Made by a program: the position numbers and the translations under genes. This document shows, piece after piece, positions 24,243 through 31,964 of a stretch of DNA of 64,000 nucleotides. The stretch is from an uncultured Clostridia bacterium (GTDB lineage: Bacteria; Bacillota; Clostridia; Christensenellales; Aristaeellaceae). The notes under the pieces were generated by a model. That model worked only from the letters and a program-made list of their open reading frames with translations. It was not told the origin of the DNA and did no database searches. Positions within the stretch are counted from its first letter, which is position 1; each line of letters starts with the position of its first letter. The stretch covers positions 62,001 through 126,000 of the forward strand of contig CAKTUU010000003.1 in NCBI GenBank assembly GCA_934621505.1, in the 5' to 3' direction.

Positions 24243-26141
24243 ATGAAGGGATTTGCCCGCGTCGCCGCCGTCAGCCCCCGGGTTCATCTGGGGGACGTGG
24301 CCGCTAACGAAAAGGAAATCGCCACCGCCATTCATCGCCTGAAAACCCAAAGCGTACAGCTGGCCGTATTTCCGGAATTGTGCCTGACCGGCTACACTCT
24401 GGGCGATCTTTTTTTGCACCAGCAGGTGCAGCAGGCCGCGTGGAACGCCATGCTGCGGCTTGCCGCCAAAACCGGCGCCATGGCTGTGGTGGTAGGCCTG
24501 CCGGTAAACGACCATGGCAGGCTGTATAACTGCGCCGCCGTTTTGCAAAATGGCTGTGTGGTAGGCCTGGTACCCAAAACCTACCTGCCCAATGGCAATG
24601 AATTTTATGAAACCCGCTGGTTTGTCAGCGGAGCCAATGTGGATACCTTACTGGATATGGGAGAGGACGAACCCATCAACTTAAGCGCGAAAACCCTGTT
24701 TGACATGGGTGATTTTACCTTTGGCGTTGAGCTGTGCGAGGATTTGTGGACCCCTATCCCCCCCAGTTGCCAGCTGGCTGTGCAAGGGGCGGATATTATC
24801 GTAAACCCCAGTGCGTCCAACGCGCTGGTCAGCAAGCATCGCTACCGCCAGCAGCTCATCAGCCAGCAAAGCGGCCGCTTGTATGCAGGGTATGCCTACG
24901 CGGGAGCCGGTTTTGGCGAAAGCACCAGCGACCTGGTGTTTGACGGCTACACCGGCGTGTTTGAAAACGGCCGCATACTGGCCGAGGGTCAGCGTTTCCA
25001 GCTGAAGGGAAGCAGCGCCGTGGCCGATATCGACGTTCAGCGTCTGCGCTACCAGCGCCAGCGCAACGGCAGCTTCCACCAGATGCCCCTCTCCAAGCAT
25101 GACTATGACTACACGACAGAGCCCCTGTTCGCTCCTCCCGAGGCTCCCCTGCCCTTGCAGCGTCCCATTGAGCCGCTGCCCTTTGTGCCGGCCGGGCCGG
25201 AAAAGGACGAGCGGCTGGAGGAAATCGTCAACATCCAATGCACGGGGCTGATGACCCGGCTTACCTCCATTGGCTGCAAGAATCTGGTGGTGGGCGTGTC
25301 CGGCGGTCTGGACAGCACCCTGGCTCTGCTCATTGCCGTGCGCTCCTTTGATTTGCTGGGCTTGCCCCGCAAGGACATTCACGCCATTACCATGCCGGGC
25401 ATGGGCACAGGCGCCCGTACCAAATCCAACGCGGACAAGCTGATGGAGGCTTTCCAGGTCAGCGCGAAGGAAATCCCCATCGGCGAGGCGGTGAAGCTGC
25501 ACTTCCGCGATATCGGTCAGGACGAAAGCAAACACGACGTAACCTACGAAAACAGCCAGGCCCGGGAACGCACCCAGATTTTGATGGACTATGCCAACAA
25601 GGTGGGCGGCATTGTGCTGGGCACCGGTGATTTAAGCGAGGCCGCGCTGGGCTTCTGCACCTATAACGGCGACCATATGAGCATGTATAACGTCAACTGC
25701 TCCGTGCCCAAAACCCTGGTGCGCAGCCTGGTCACCTACCTGAGCGCCCGCCATTTTGGTGACGCGGTCAGCGCCGTCTGTCAGGATGTGCTGGATACGC
25801 CCATCAGCCCGGAGCTGCTGCCTGTCAGCGATGGCGAGCTAAACCAGCGCACCGAGGATATATTGGGCGACTACGCCCTGCACGACTTCTTCCTGTACCA
25901 TTTTATGGACAGCGGCGCCGCGCCGGAAAAGCTGAAAATATTGGCTGCGCAGGCCTTTGCGGGCGTGTATGACGAGGCGAAAATCACCTCCCAGCTGGAA
26001 ACCTTCCTGCGGCGCTTTTTTTCCCAGCAGTTTAAGCGCAACTGCGTTCCGGACGGTCCCAAGGTAGGCTCCGTATCCCTAAGTCCCCGGGGCGACTGGC
26101 GCATGCCCAGCGACATGAGCCGGGCGCTGTGGAAGGCGTAA
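24243..26141 (+). CDS. nadE: Glutamine-dependent NAD+ synthase
   Basis: This 632-residue two-domain enzyme makes NAD from deamido-NAD. The N-terminal nitrilase-type glutaminase shows the Glu-Lys-Cys triad in VFPELCLTGY, VPKTYLPN and GVELCEDLW. The C-terminal ammonia-using synthetase has the ATP loop SGGLDS at about 352-357, then GTGDLSEAALGFCTYNGDHM and NVNCSVPKTL. The full length means glutamine, not free ammonia, can be the nitrogen donor. GAGGA precedes the ATG, and the gene follows the NYN-LOTUS gene closely. Confidence 0.96.
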   Translation: MKGFARVAAVSPRVHLGDVAANEKEIATAIHRLKTQSVQLAVFPELCLTGYTLGDLFLHQQVQQAAWNAMLRLAAKTGAMAVVVGLPVNDHGRLYNCAAVLQNGCVVGLVPKTYLPNGNEFYETRWFVSGANVDTLLDMGEDEPINLSAKTLFDMGDFTFGVELCEDLWTPIPPSCQLAVQGADIIVNPSASNALVSKHRYRQQLISQQSGRLYAGYAYAGAGFGESTSDLVFDGYTGVFENGRILAEGQRFQLKGSSAVADIDVQRLRYQRQRNGSFHQMPLSKHDYDYTTEPLFAPPEAPLPLQRPIEPLPFVPAGPEKDERLEEIVNIQCTGLMTRLTSIGCKNLVVGVSGGLDSTLALLIAVRSFDLLGLPRKDIHAITMPGMGTGARTKSNADKLMEAFQVSAKEIPIGEAVKLHFRDIGQDESKHDVTYENSQARERTQILMDYANKVGGIVLGTGDLSEAALGFCTYNGDHMSMYNVNCSVPKTLVRSLVTYLSARHFGDAVSAVCQDVLDTPISPELLPVSDGELNQRTEDILGDYALHDFFLYHFMDSGAAPEKLKILAAQAFAGVYDEAKITSQLETFLRRFFSQQFKRNCVPDGPKVGSVSLSPRGDWRMPSDMSRALWKA

Positions 26142-26158
26142 CGCTTCTGTGCCCAGCC

Positions 26159-26187
26159 TTGCATATTCCACGCCATTGGGGTAAAAT
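26159..26187 (+). promoter_or_regulatory. Promoter before the GNAT-protease pair
   Basis: TTGCAT (26159-26164), a 17-base spacer and TAAAAT (26182-26187), about 50 bases before the ATG at 26237. Confidence 0.55.
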
Positions 26188-26236
26188 AAAGGGGAAAGGC
26201 GTCGGATAGGCGCTTTGGAAAGGACGAAGAGCTTTC

Positions 26237-27040
26237 ATGCATGTATTTCACCCGCCGCAGAGCGTAAACGGTCTGCCGCCGGAAAATATCTTTTATGTGG
26301 CTGACAGCGCCAATATGACCGTTGCGGACGGATTTTTGCTTCATACCTATCACCCGTACCTGTTTCCGGAGCGGCCCATTAACCTGTTTATGAGCCTGCG
26401 TTCCAAAGGTCCGGGCCGGGATATGCTGCTGGGGGCGCTGCTGGCCCGTGCGCAGCAGCTGCGGGAGCAGACCCCTCAGTTCAAGGCCCGTCTGTTTGCC
26501 CAGGTCAATCCCCAGGATACGGAGCTGATGGCGTTTTACATGGAAAACGGCTTTGACGCCAACGACGCGCTGGACGTGGTGCGTTTGGGCGTTCCCAGCG
26601 CCCGTCCCGCGGCCCCCATGGGCTATGATATGGGCTATGTGCCCATGAACGACGCGGCCGAATTTCAGGCCTTTCTGATGCGAATGAACACCTACCGCAT
26701 GAACGCCTGGCAGCCGCAGTTTCTGCAAAAGTATATGAGCTTTCCCCATTTTATGGCCTTATATATGAGCCGCGGCCCCCAGGTGGTGGGCGAAATCGCC
26801 TTTACCGGCGAGGGTCAGGCCGCCAAGCTGATCGGCATGTATGTAACGCCGGAATACCGCCGTCTGGGTTTGGCCAAATCCCTGATCGCGGCAGGCATGA
26901 AAATTTTAAGCGAAAAGGGCGTTACCTATGTGGAGGCGGATGTGATTCGCCGCAACGAATTGCAGCGCATGCTGGCCGCCAGCTGCAACGCCACCTTTGT
27001 GCGCACCGCCTGTTATTATCCCGGACTGAATTATGATTGA
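26237..27040 (+). CDS. GNAT-family N-acetyltransferase
   Basis: A 267-residue protein with a GNAT acetyl-CoA site near residues 200-222 (IGMYVTPEYRRLGLAKSLIAAG) and a preceding VVGEIAFTGEGQ strand. The N-terminal half (LYMENGF-like segment around 97-103) looks like a second, degenerate GNAT fold, so this may be a tandem acetyltransferase. The acceptor is unknown. The stop overlaps the start of the next gene by 8 bases, linking it to the YgjP-like protease. Confidence 0.8.
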   Translation: MHVFHPPQSVNGLPPENIFYVADSANMTVADGFLLHTYHPYLFPERPINLFMSLRSKGPGRDMLLGALLARAQQLREQTPQFKARLFAQVNPQDTELMAFYMENGFDANDALDVVRLGVPSARPAAPMGYDMGYVPMNDAAEFQAFLMRMNTYRMNAWQPQFLQKYMSFPHFMALYMSRGPQVVGEIAFTGEGQAAKLIGMYVTPEYRRLGLAKSLIAAGMKILSEKGVTYVEADVIRRNELQRMLAASCNATFVRTACYYPGLNYD

Positions 27041-27689
27041 GTACCGGCTGATTCGCTCCGGCAGGCGCACCCTCTGCATAACCGTGCAGCCGGATGGGGC
27101 GCTGGTGGTGCGGGCGCCATTGTTTACGCCGGTAAAGGAAATTGAGGCCTTTTTGCAGCAGAAGCGGAACTGGATTTTGCAAAAGCAAGCCGCCGTTTCT
27201 CCCTGCTCCTTTCGGTTGGAGGAGGGGGCGCTGCTGCCCTATTGGGACGGCCCGCTGACGGTTCACATCTGCAACATTCCCATGGCCATGAAGTATCATG
27301 GCCATTTGCTTGCGCCCAAATGCGACACCCTGCGGGAAGTGCTGCTTTGGCGCAGGGCTCAGGCCGAACGCATGCTGAAGCCCCGGATAGACCACTGGGT
27401 TCAGGTCACAGGACTGAACCCTGCCTGTGTGCGCTATACCAACGCCGCCAGCCGCTGGGGCAGCATGTCCGGCCGAGGCACGATGTCCCTGAGCGCCGCT
27501 CTGGTCCATCTGCCGCCAGACCTGTGTGATTATGTGATTGTGCATGAGCTGTGCCACATGCGCCAGCCCAACCACTCCCCTGCCTTTCACACGCTGGTGC
27601 GCTCCTTCCTGCCGGACGCGGACCAGCGCCGGCAGGCCATCCGCGGCAAGGCCGCCTTGGCTGCTCTGCTGACGCGCCCAAAGCCTTAA
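27033..27689 (+). CDS. YgjP-like (DUF45/M48-type) metallopeptidase
   Basis: The 218-residue protein has the YgjP/SprT-like zinc site: His171-Glu-Leu-Cys-His175 in VIVHELCHMRQPNHSPAFH, with His181 as the likely third ligand. It is preceded by the typical RWGSMSGRGTMSLS strand pair. The N-terminal YRLIRSGRRTLCITVQPDG is also characteristic. Substrates of this family are not established. It is translationally coupled to the GNAT gene upstream; a 319-base non-coding region follows before nrdD. Confidence 0.85.
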   Translation: MIEYRLIRSGRRTLCITVQPDGALVVRAPLFTPVKEIEAFLQQKRNWILQKQAAVSPCSFRLEEGALLPYWDGPLTVHICNIPMAMKYHGHLLAPKCDTLREVLLWRRAQAERMLKPRIDHWVQVTGLNPACVRYTNAASRWGSMSGRGTMSLSAALVHLPPDLCDYVIVHELCHMRQPNHSPAFHTLVRSFLPDADQRRQAIRGKAALAALLTRPKP

Positions 27690-27701
27690 CCAGGGATTGA
27701 G

Positions 27702-27887
27702 TGTGGAAAAGTACGGAAAAAGCGGTCGAAAATGTGGAAAACTCATGGAAAACCCTAGGGAAAGTCCATGAAAAGCAGTGTGGAAAAAATTTTTTCGGTG
27801 GAAAAAGCTGTGGGAAACCTGTCGAAAAGCAGCGCAAAGCAGGAAGGTTCAATGCTTTGCAGGTAACCCACATAGGCCTGTGGAAAA
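27702..27887 (-). promoter_or_regulatory. Cluster of DnaA-box-like sites on a phased A-tract region upstream of nrdD
   Basis: TGTGGAAAA (the complement of TTTTCCACA, fitting the R-box consensus TTWTNCACA) occurs exactly four times in one orientation, at 27702-27710, 27733-27741, 27779-27787 and 27879-27887, with one-mismatch copies near 27798 and 27810. Eleven A-tracts start at 27707, 27717, 27729, 27738, 27749, 27760, 27771, 27784, 27802, 27815 and 27825. The spacing is mostly 9-13 bases, as expected for intrinsically curved DNA. Confidence 0.5.
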
Positions 27888-27933
27888 CTATATTTAGTGT
27901 TGACTTATCCAAAAAAGCACAATATAATGTTGT
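27885..27933 (+). promoter_or_regulatory. nrdD promoter with two NrdR-box-like sites
   Basis: TTGACT (27900-27905), 17 bases and TATAAT (27923-27928) make a strong promoter. Two AT-rich imperfect palindromes resembling NrdR boxes (consensus near ACACWATATATWGTGT) lie at 27885-27900 (AAACTATATTTAGTGT) and 27918-27933 (CACAATATAATGTTGT), 33 bases start to start. They cover the -35 and -10 respectively. NrdR normally represses ribonucleotide reductase genes through such tandem boxes. Confidence 0.6.
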
Positions 27934-28008
27934 CGTTTGCTACGAACTCCCATACCAGGGGTCATCATAAAGACACCTTACTGAAGAACTTACCGAGGAG
28001 GCTGCGGA

Positions 28009-30336
28009 ATGATTCTTTCCATTAAAAAACGCGACGGACGCGTGGTTCCCTTCGATCAGAATAAAATTGAGCAGGCCATTGAAAAAAGCTTTATGGCCAG
28101 CGGCAGTCAAAAGACCCAGGAAACCGCTGCCGAACTGGCCGCGCTGGTGGTGGAAACCGTGGAGCGGGACGAAACGCTGCCCGCCGTTCCCTCTGTGGAG
28201 CAAATTCAGGATGTGGTGGAAAAGGTTCTGATTGAAAAGGGCTTTGTCCGCTCCGCCAAAAGTTATATCCTGTACCGTGCCGAGCGCAGCCGGGTGCGCG
28301 AAATGAACACCCGCCTGATGAAGGTGTTTGAGGATATCGCCTACAAGGACGCTGTGGACAGCGACATCAAGCGGGAAAACGCCAATATCAACGGCGATAC
28401 CGCCATGGGCAGCATGCTCAAATTCGGCTCCGAGGGGTCCAAGCAGTTTTACGAAATGTATGTGCTGGAGCCCCGCTTTGCCAAGGCCCATCATGATGGC
28501 GACATCCACATCCACGATCTGGACTTCTATACCCTGACCACCACCTGCTGCCAGATTGATCTGCTGGATCTGTTCCACGGCGGCTTTTCCACCGGTCACG
28601 GCGTATTGCGTGAGCCCAACGACATTTACAGCTATTCCGCCCTGGCCTGCATCGCCATTCAGGCCAACCAGAACGACCAGCACGGCGGCCAGAGCGTGGT
28701 CAACTTTGACTACGGCATGGCTCCCGGCGTGAAAAAGACCTACTTTAAGCGCTACCGTGACAATCTGTCCCGGGCCATGGAACTGCTGGGCAATCTGGAG
28801 GACGCCGCCGATGAAGCGGTGCGTATTCTGTCCGATGTAAAGGCCGAAACCGGCAAGGGCCCCGAGCTGGCTGCGGACGATGCCTTTGACGCCGCTATGC
28901 GCAAGCATGTGGCCGCCGCCATCCCCGGCGCTGGCGACGATACCGTCACCCGCATTCTGGACTTTGTGCGGGAGCATGCGGAGCAGGAAACCGACAAGGC
29001 CACCTATCAGGCCATGGAGGCCCTGATTCACAATCTGAATACCATGAACAGCCGCGCCGGCGCGCAGGTGCCCTTCTCCTCCATCAACTACGGCATGGAC
29101 ACCTCTCCCGAGGGCCGTATGGTTATGCGAAACGTGCTGCTGGCCACGGAGGCCGGTCTGGGCAACGGCGAAACGCCTATCTTCCCCATCCAGATTTTCC
29201 GTGTAAAGGAAGGCGTCAGCTTCAACCCCGGCGATCCCAACTACGACCTGTACCGGCTGGCCATCCGCACCAGCGCCAAGCGCCTGTTCCCCAACTTCAG
29301 CTTTGTGGACGCGCCCTTTAACAAGAAATACTATAAGGAAGGCCATCCCGAAACTGAGATTGCCTATATGGGCTGCCGCACCCGCGTCATCGGCAACGTG
29401 TATGATCCCACCCGGGAAATTTGCCCCCGCCGCGGCAATTTGAGCTTCACCTCCATCAACCTGCCCCGCATTGCCATCAAGGCCAAGGGGGATATTCCCT
29501 GGTTCTTCGAGGAGCTGGAGCGCCAGCTGAACCTGGTGCATGACCAGCTGCTGGAGCGTTTGGAGATTATCTCCAAGAAAAAGGTGTATAACTTCCCCTT
29601 CCTGATGGGCGAAGGCGTGTGGATTGATTCTGAAAAGCTGGAATGGAACGATTCTGTGCGCGAGGTGCTGAAGCACGGTACCCTGTCCATCGGCTTCATC
29701 GGTCTGGCCGAATGCCTGAAGGCGCTGCGGGGCGCCCACCATGGCGAGGATCCCAACAGCCAGAATCTGGGTCTGGAAATCATTGGCTTTATCCGCAAAT
29801 TCTGCGATGAATGCAGCCAGAAGGAAAAGCTGAACTACACCTGTCTGGCTACCCCCGCCGAGGGCCTGAGCGGACGCTTTGTGCGCCTGGACCGTGAAAA
29901 ATTCGGCGTTATCCCGGGCGTGACGGATCGGGAATACTACACCAACTCCTTCCATGTGCCGGTGTACTACCCCATCAGCGCCTTCGATAAGCTGAGCATC
30001 GAGGCTCCCTACCACGCGCTGACCAACGCGGGCCACATCAGCTACATTGAAATGGACGGCGACCCCACCAAGAATCTGGACGCCTTTGAAAAAGTGGTGC
30101 GCTACATGCACGATGTGGGCATCGGCTACGGCAGCATCAACCACCCGGTAGATCGCGACCCCGAATGCGGCTATAACGGCATCATCGGCGATACCTGCCC
30201 CAAATGCGGTCGCAGCGAGGATGGGCACGCCTTTGAGCGCATCCGCCGCATTACCGGCTATCTGGTAGGAACCCTGGACCGTTTCAACAACGGCAAACGC
30301 GCTGAGGAACGGGACCGCGTAAAGCATCAGATTTAA
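28009..30336 (+). CDS. nrdD: Anaerobic ribonucleoside-triphosphate reductase (class III)
   Basis: This 775-residue glycyl-radical enzyme reduces ribonucleotides to deoxyribonucleotides without oxygen. An ATP-cone starts the protein (KKRDGRVVPFDQNKIEQAIEKSF). The barrel carries HDGDIHIHDLDFY and FSSINYGMDTSPEGR, then a zinc site with CPKCGR. The radical glycine is Gly750 in RRITGYLVGTLDRFNNGK near the end. GAGGAGG precedes the ATG. No nrdG activase follows, and the next thing downstream is the element at 30344, so the radical-SAM activase must be encoded elsewhere. Confidence 0.97.
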   Translation: MILSIKKRDGRVVPFDQNKIEQAIEKSFMASGSQKTQETAAELAALVVETVERDETLPAVPSVEQIQDVVEKVLIEKGFVRSAKSYILYRAERSRVREMNTRLMKVFEDIAYKDAVDSDIKRENANINGDTAMGSMLKFGSEGSKQFYEMYVLEPRFAKAHHDGDIHIHDLDFYTLTTTCCQIDLLDLFHGGFSTGHGVLREPNDIYSYSALACIAIQANQNDQHGGQSVVNFDYGMAPGVKKTYFKRYRDNLSRAMELLGNLEDAADEAVRILSDVKAETGKGPELAADDAFDAAMRKHVAAAIPGAGDDTVTRILDFVREHAEQETDKATYQAMEALIHNLNTMNSRAGAQVPFSSINYGMDTSPEGRMVMRNVLLATEAGLGNGETPIFPIQIFRVKEGVSFNPGDPNYDLYRLAIRTSAKRLFPNFSFVDAPFNKKYYKEGHPETEIAYMGCRTRVIGNVYDPTREICPRRGNLSFTSINLPRIAIKAKGDIPWFFEELERQLNLVHDQLLERLEIISKKKVYNFPFLMGEGVWIDSEKLEWNDSVREVLKHGTLSIGFIGLAECLKALRGAHHGEDPNSQNLGLEIIGFIRKFCDECSQKEKLNYTCLATPAEGLSGRFVRLDREKFGVIPGVTDREYYTNSFHVPVYYPISAFDKLSIEAPYHALTNAGHISYIEMDGDPTKNLDAFEKVVRYMHDVGIGYGSINHPVDRDPECGYNGIIGDTCPKCGRSEDGHAFERIRRITGYLVGTLDRFNNGKRAEERDRVKHQI

Positions 30337-30343
30337 CGTAACC

Positions 30344-30573
30344 AGGGCTTGCCGCCAATACGGCAAGCCCCTAGACTGTCGAAAAACCCTTTTCGGGGAG
30401 TTGTCAGAGGGGCCGCAGCCCCTCTGACTGGATTCGTATCGACCGGCTTTGCCGGTCGGGCGGGGAGTTTTCGGCTTTGCCGAAAACATTCCTCCAGTCC
30501 TTCGTCAGAAAAGATCGTCGTCAGACGAGCTTTTTTGACGGCCTGAGGGCTTGCCGCCAATACGGCAAGCCCC
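30344..30573. mobile_element. Intergenic element C flanked by duplicated terminator hairpins
   Basis: A perfect 28-base direct repeat, itself a terminator hairpin (stem GGGCTTGCCG / CGGCAAGCCC), is present at 30344-30371 and 30546-30573; the right copy is followed by ATTTTTG. The 174-bp core begins TAGACTGTCGAAAAACCC and ends GAGCTTTTTTGACGGCCTG, so its ends are imperfect inverted repeats. Inside are hairpins at about 30405-30427, 30440-30457 and 30468-30487. Core ends match those of the element at 43117-43385 in reverse orientation. Confidence 0.7.
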
Positions 30574-30599
30574 ATTTTTGCTTTGAAAGGATTGCCAGC

Positions 30600-31913
30600 A
30601 TGCAGCAAACGTTTTTCTCCACGGAGTCCTTGCAGCCTTTAGCGGACCGGCTTCGCCCCCAAACGCTGGAGGAAATCGCCGGGCAGCGCCACCTGCTGGG
30701 GCCAGGTAAGGTACTGCGTCGGCTGATTGAGCAGGATCATTTGTCCTCCATGATTTTCTGGGGCCCGCCCGGCGTGGGCAAAACCACGCTGGCGCGGGTC
30801 ATCGCCGGGCAAACCAGGTCCAAATTTATGGATTTTTCCGCCGTCACCAGCGGCATCAAGGACATCCGCAGCGTCATGCTGGAAGCGGACCACAATCAAA
30901 TGTACGGCGAACGGACCGTGGTGTTTGTGGACGAAATTCACCGTTTTAACAAAGCGCAGCAGGATGCTTTTCTGCCCTTTGTGGAAAAGGGGTCCATCAT
31001 CCTGATTGGGGCCACCACGGAAAACCCTTCCTTTGAGGTGAACAGCGCGCTTTTGTCCCGGCTGAAGGTCTTTGTGCTGCAAGCCCTGTCGGAGGAGGAT
31101 TTAACCGCGCTTTTGCGCCGTGCCCTGACGGATTCCCGGGGCTTTGGCGGACAAACCATCCATATTGAGGAGGAAATGCTGGGGGCAATCGCCCGCTTTG
31201 CCAACGGTGACGCCCGATCCGCCCTGTCCACGCTGGAAATGGTGGTGCTGAACGGCGATATGAACGGGGACGAAATTACCGTTACCCCGGAAACCGTAGC
31301 CCAATGCACCTCCAAAAAATCCCTGATGTACGACAAAAAGGGCGATCAGCATTATGACCTGATTTCCGCCCTGCACAAGTCCATGCGCAATTCCGACCCG
31401 GACGCCGCCGTATACTGGCTGGCGCGCATGCTGGAGGGGGGCGAGGACCCGCTGTACATTGCCCGGCGGGTCACCCGTTTTGCCGCCGAGGACGTGGGGC
31501 TGGCGGACCCACGGGCCATGGAAATCGCCGTGGCCGCCTATCAGGCCTGCCACTTCATTGGCGTGCCGGAATGCAACGTCCACTTGACCGAGGCCGTCAT
31601 TTACATGTCGCTGGCCCCTAAATCCAACGCCATGGAAGTGGCCTATCTGTCGGCCCAAAAGGACGCGCTGAGCCAGATGGCGGAGCCGGTGCCTCTGGTC
31701 ATCCGCAACGCGCCCACCACCCTGATGCAGCAGCTGAACTATGGCAAAGGGTATCAATACGCCCATAACGCCAAGGATAAGCTGACCAATATGCAATGCC
31801 TGCCGGATTCTCTGCTGGGGCGGGAATACTATCAGCCCACCGAGCAGGGCGTGGAGGGCCGCTTTAAAGCCCGTCTGGAAAGCATTAAGCAATGGAAAAA
31901 GGAACACCGGTAA
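30600..31913 (+). CDS. rarA: Replication-associated recombination protein RarA (MgsA)
   Basis: A 437-residue AAA+ ATPase that acts at stalled replication forks. It begins MQQTFFSTESLQPLADRLRP and has RPQTLEEIAGQRHLLGPG, Walker A GPPGVGKTT (55-63), Walker B VFVDEIHRFNKAQQD, and sensor region IGATTENPSFEVNSALLSR. The C-terminal tetramerisation domain is complete (YDLISALHKSMRNSDPDAA, NYGKGYQYAHN). The ATG at 30600 follows GAAAGG. The gene lies just right of the element at 30344-30573. Confidence 0.95.
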   Translation: MQQTFFSTESLQPLADRLRPQTLEEIAGQRHLLGPGKVLRRLIEQDHLSSMIFWGPPGVGKTTLARVIAGQTRSKFMDFSAVTSGIKDIRSVMLEADHNQMYGERTVVFVDEIHRFNKAQQDAFLPFVEKGSIILIGATTENPSFEVNSALLSRLKVFVLQALSEEDLTALLRRALTDSRGFGGQTIHIEEEMLGAIARFANGDARSALSTLEMVVLNGDMNGDEITVTPETVAQCTSKKSLMYDKKGDQHYDLISALHKSMRNSDPDAAVYWLARMLEGGEDPLYIARRVTRFAAEDVGLADPRAMEIAVAAYQACHFIGVPECNVHLTEAVIYMSLAPKSNAMEVAYLSAQKDALSQMAEPVPLVIRNAPTTLMQQLNYGKGYQYAHNAKDKLTNMQCLPDSLLGREYYQPTEQGVEGRFKARLESIKQWKKEHR

Positions 31914-31928
31914 CTGCATAACAGCCAA

Positions 31929-31960
31929 AAAAGCAGATGAGTCAACGCTCATCTGCTTTT
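31929..31960. terminator. Bidirectional terminator between rarA and the VanW gene
   Basis: AAAAGCAGATGAG (31929-31941) pairs perfectly with 31948-31960 around a 6-base loop, with T-runs on both sides. Confidence 0.9.
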
Positions 31961-31964
31961 GTTT

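Noticed and set aside
27701..27830. Possible CRISPR array
   Set aside because: The repeated GGAAAA units are too short, spaced by about 11 bases, and lack spacer structure.
27940..30489. Long minus-strand frame over nrdD
   Set aside because: Shadow of the ribonucleotide reductase; crosses the nrdD promoter and the element at 30344.
30337..30599. N-terminal extension of rarA beginning at 30477
   Set aside because: The extra residues are encoded by the repeat element and are not conserved; RarA begins at the ATG at 30600.
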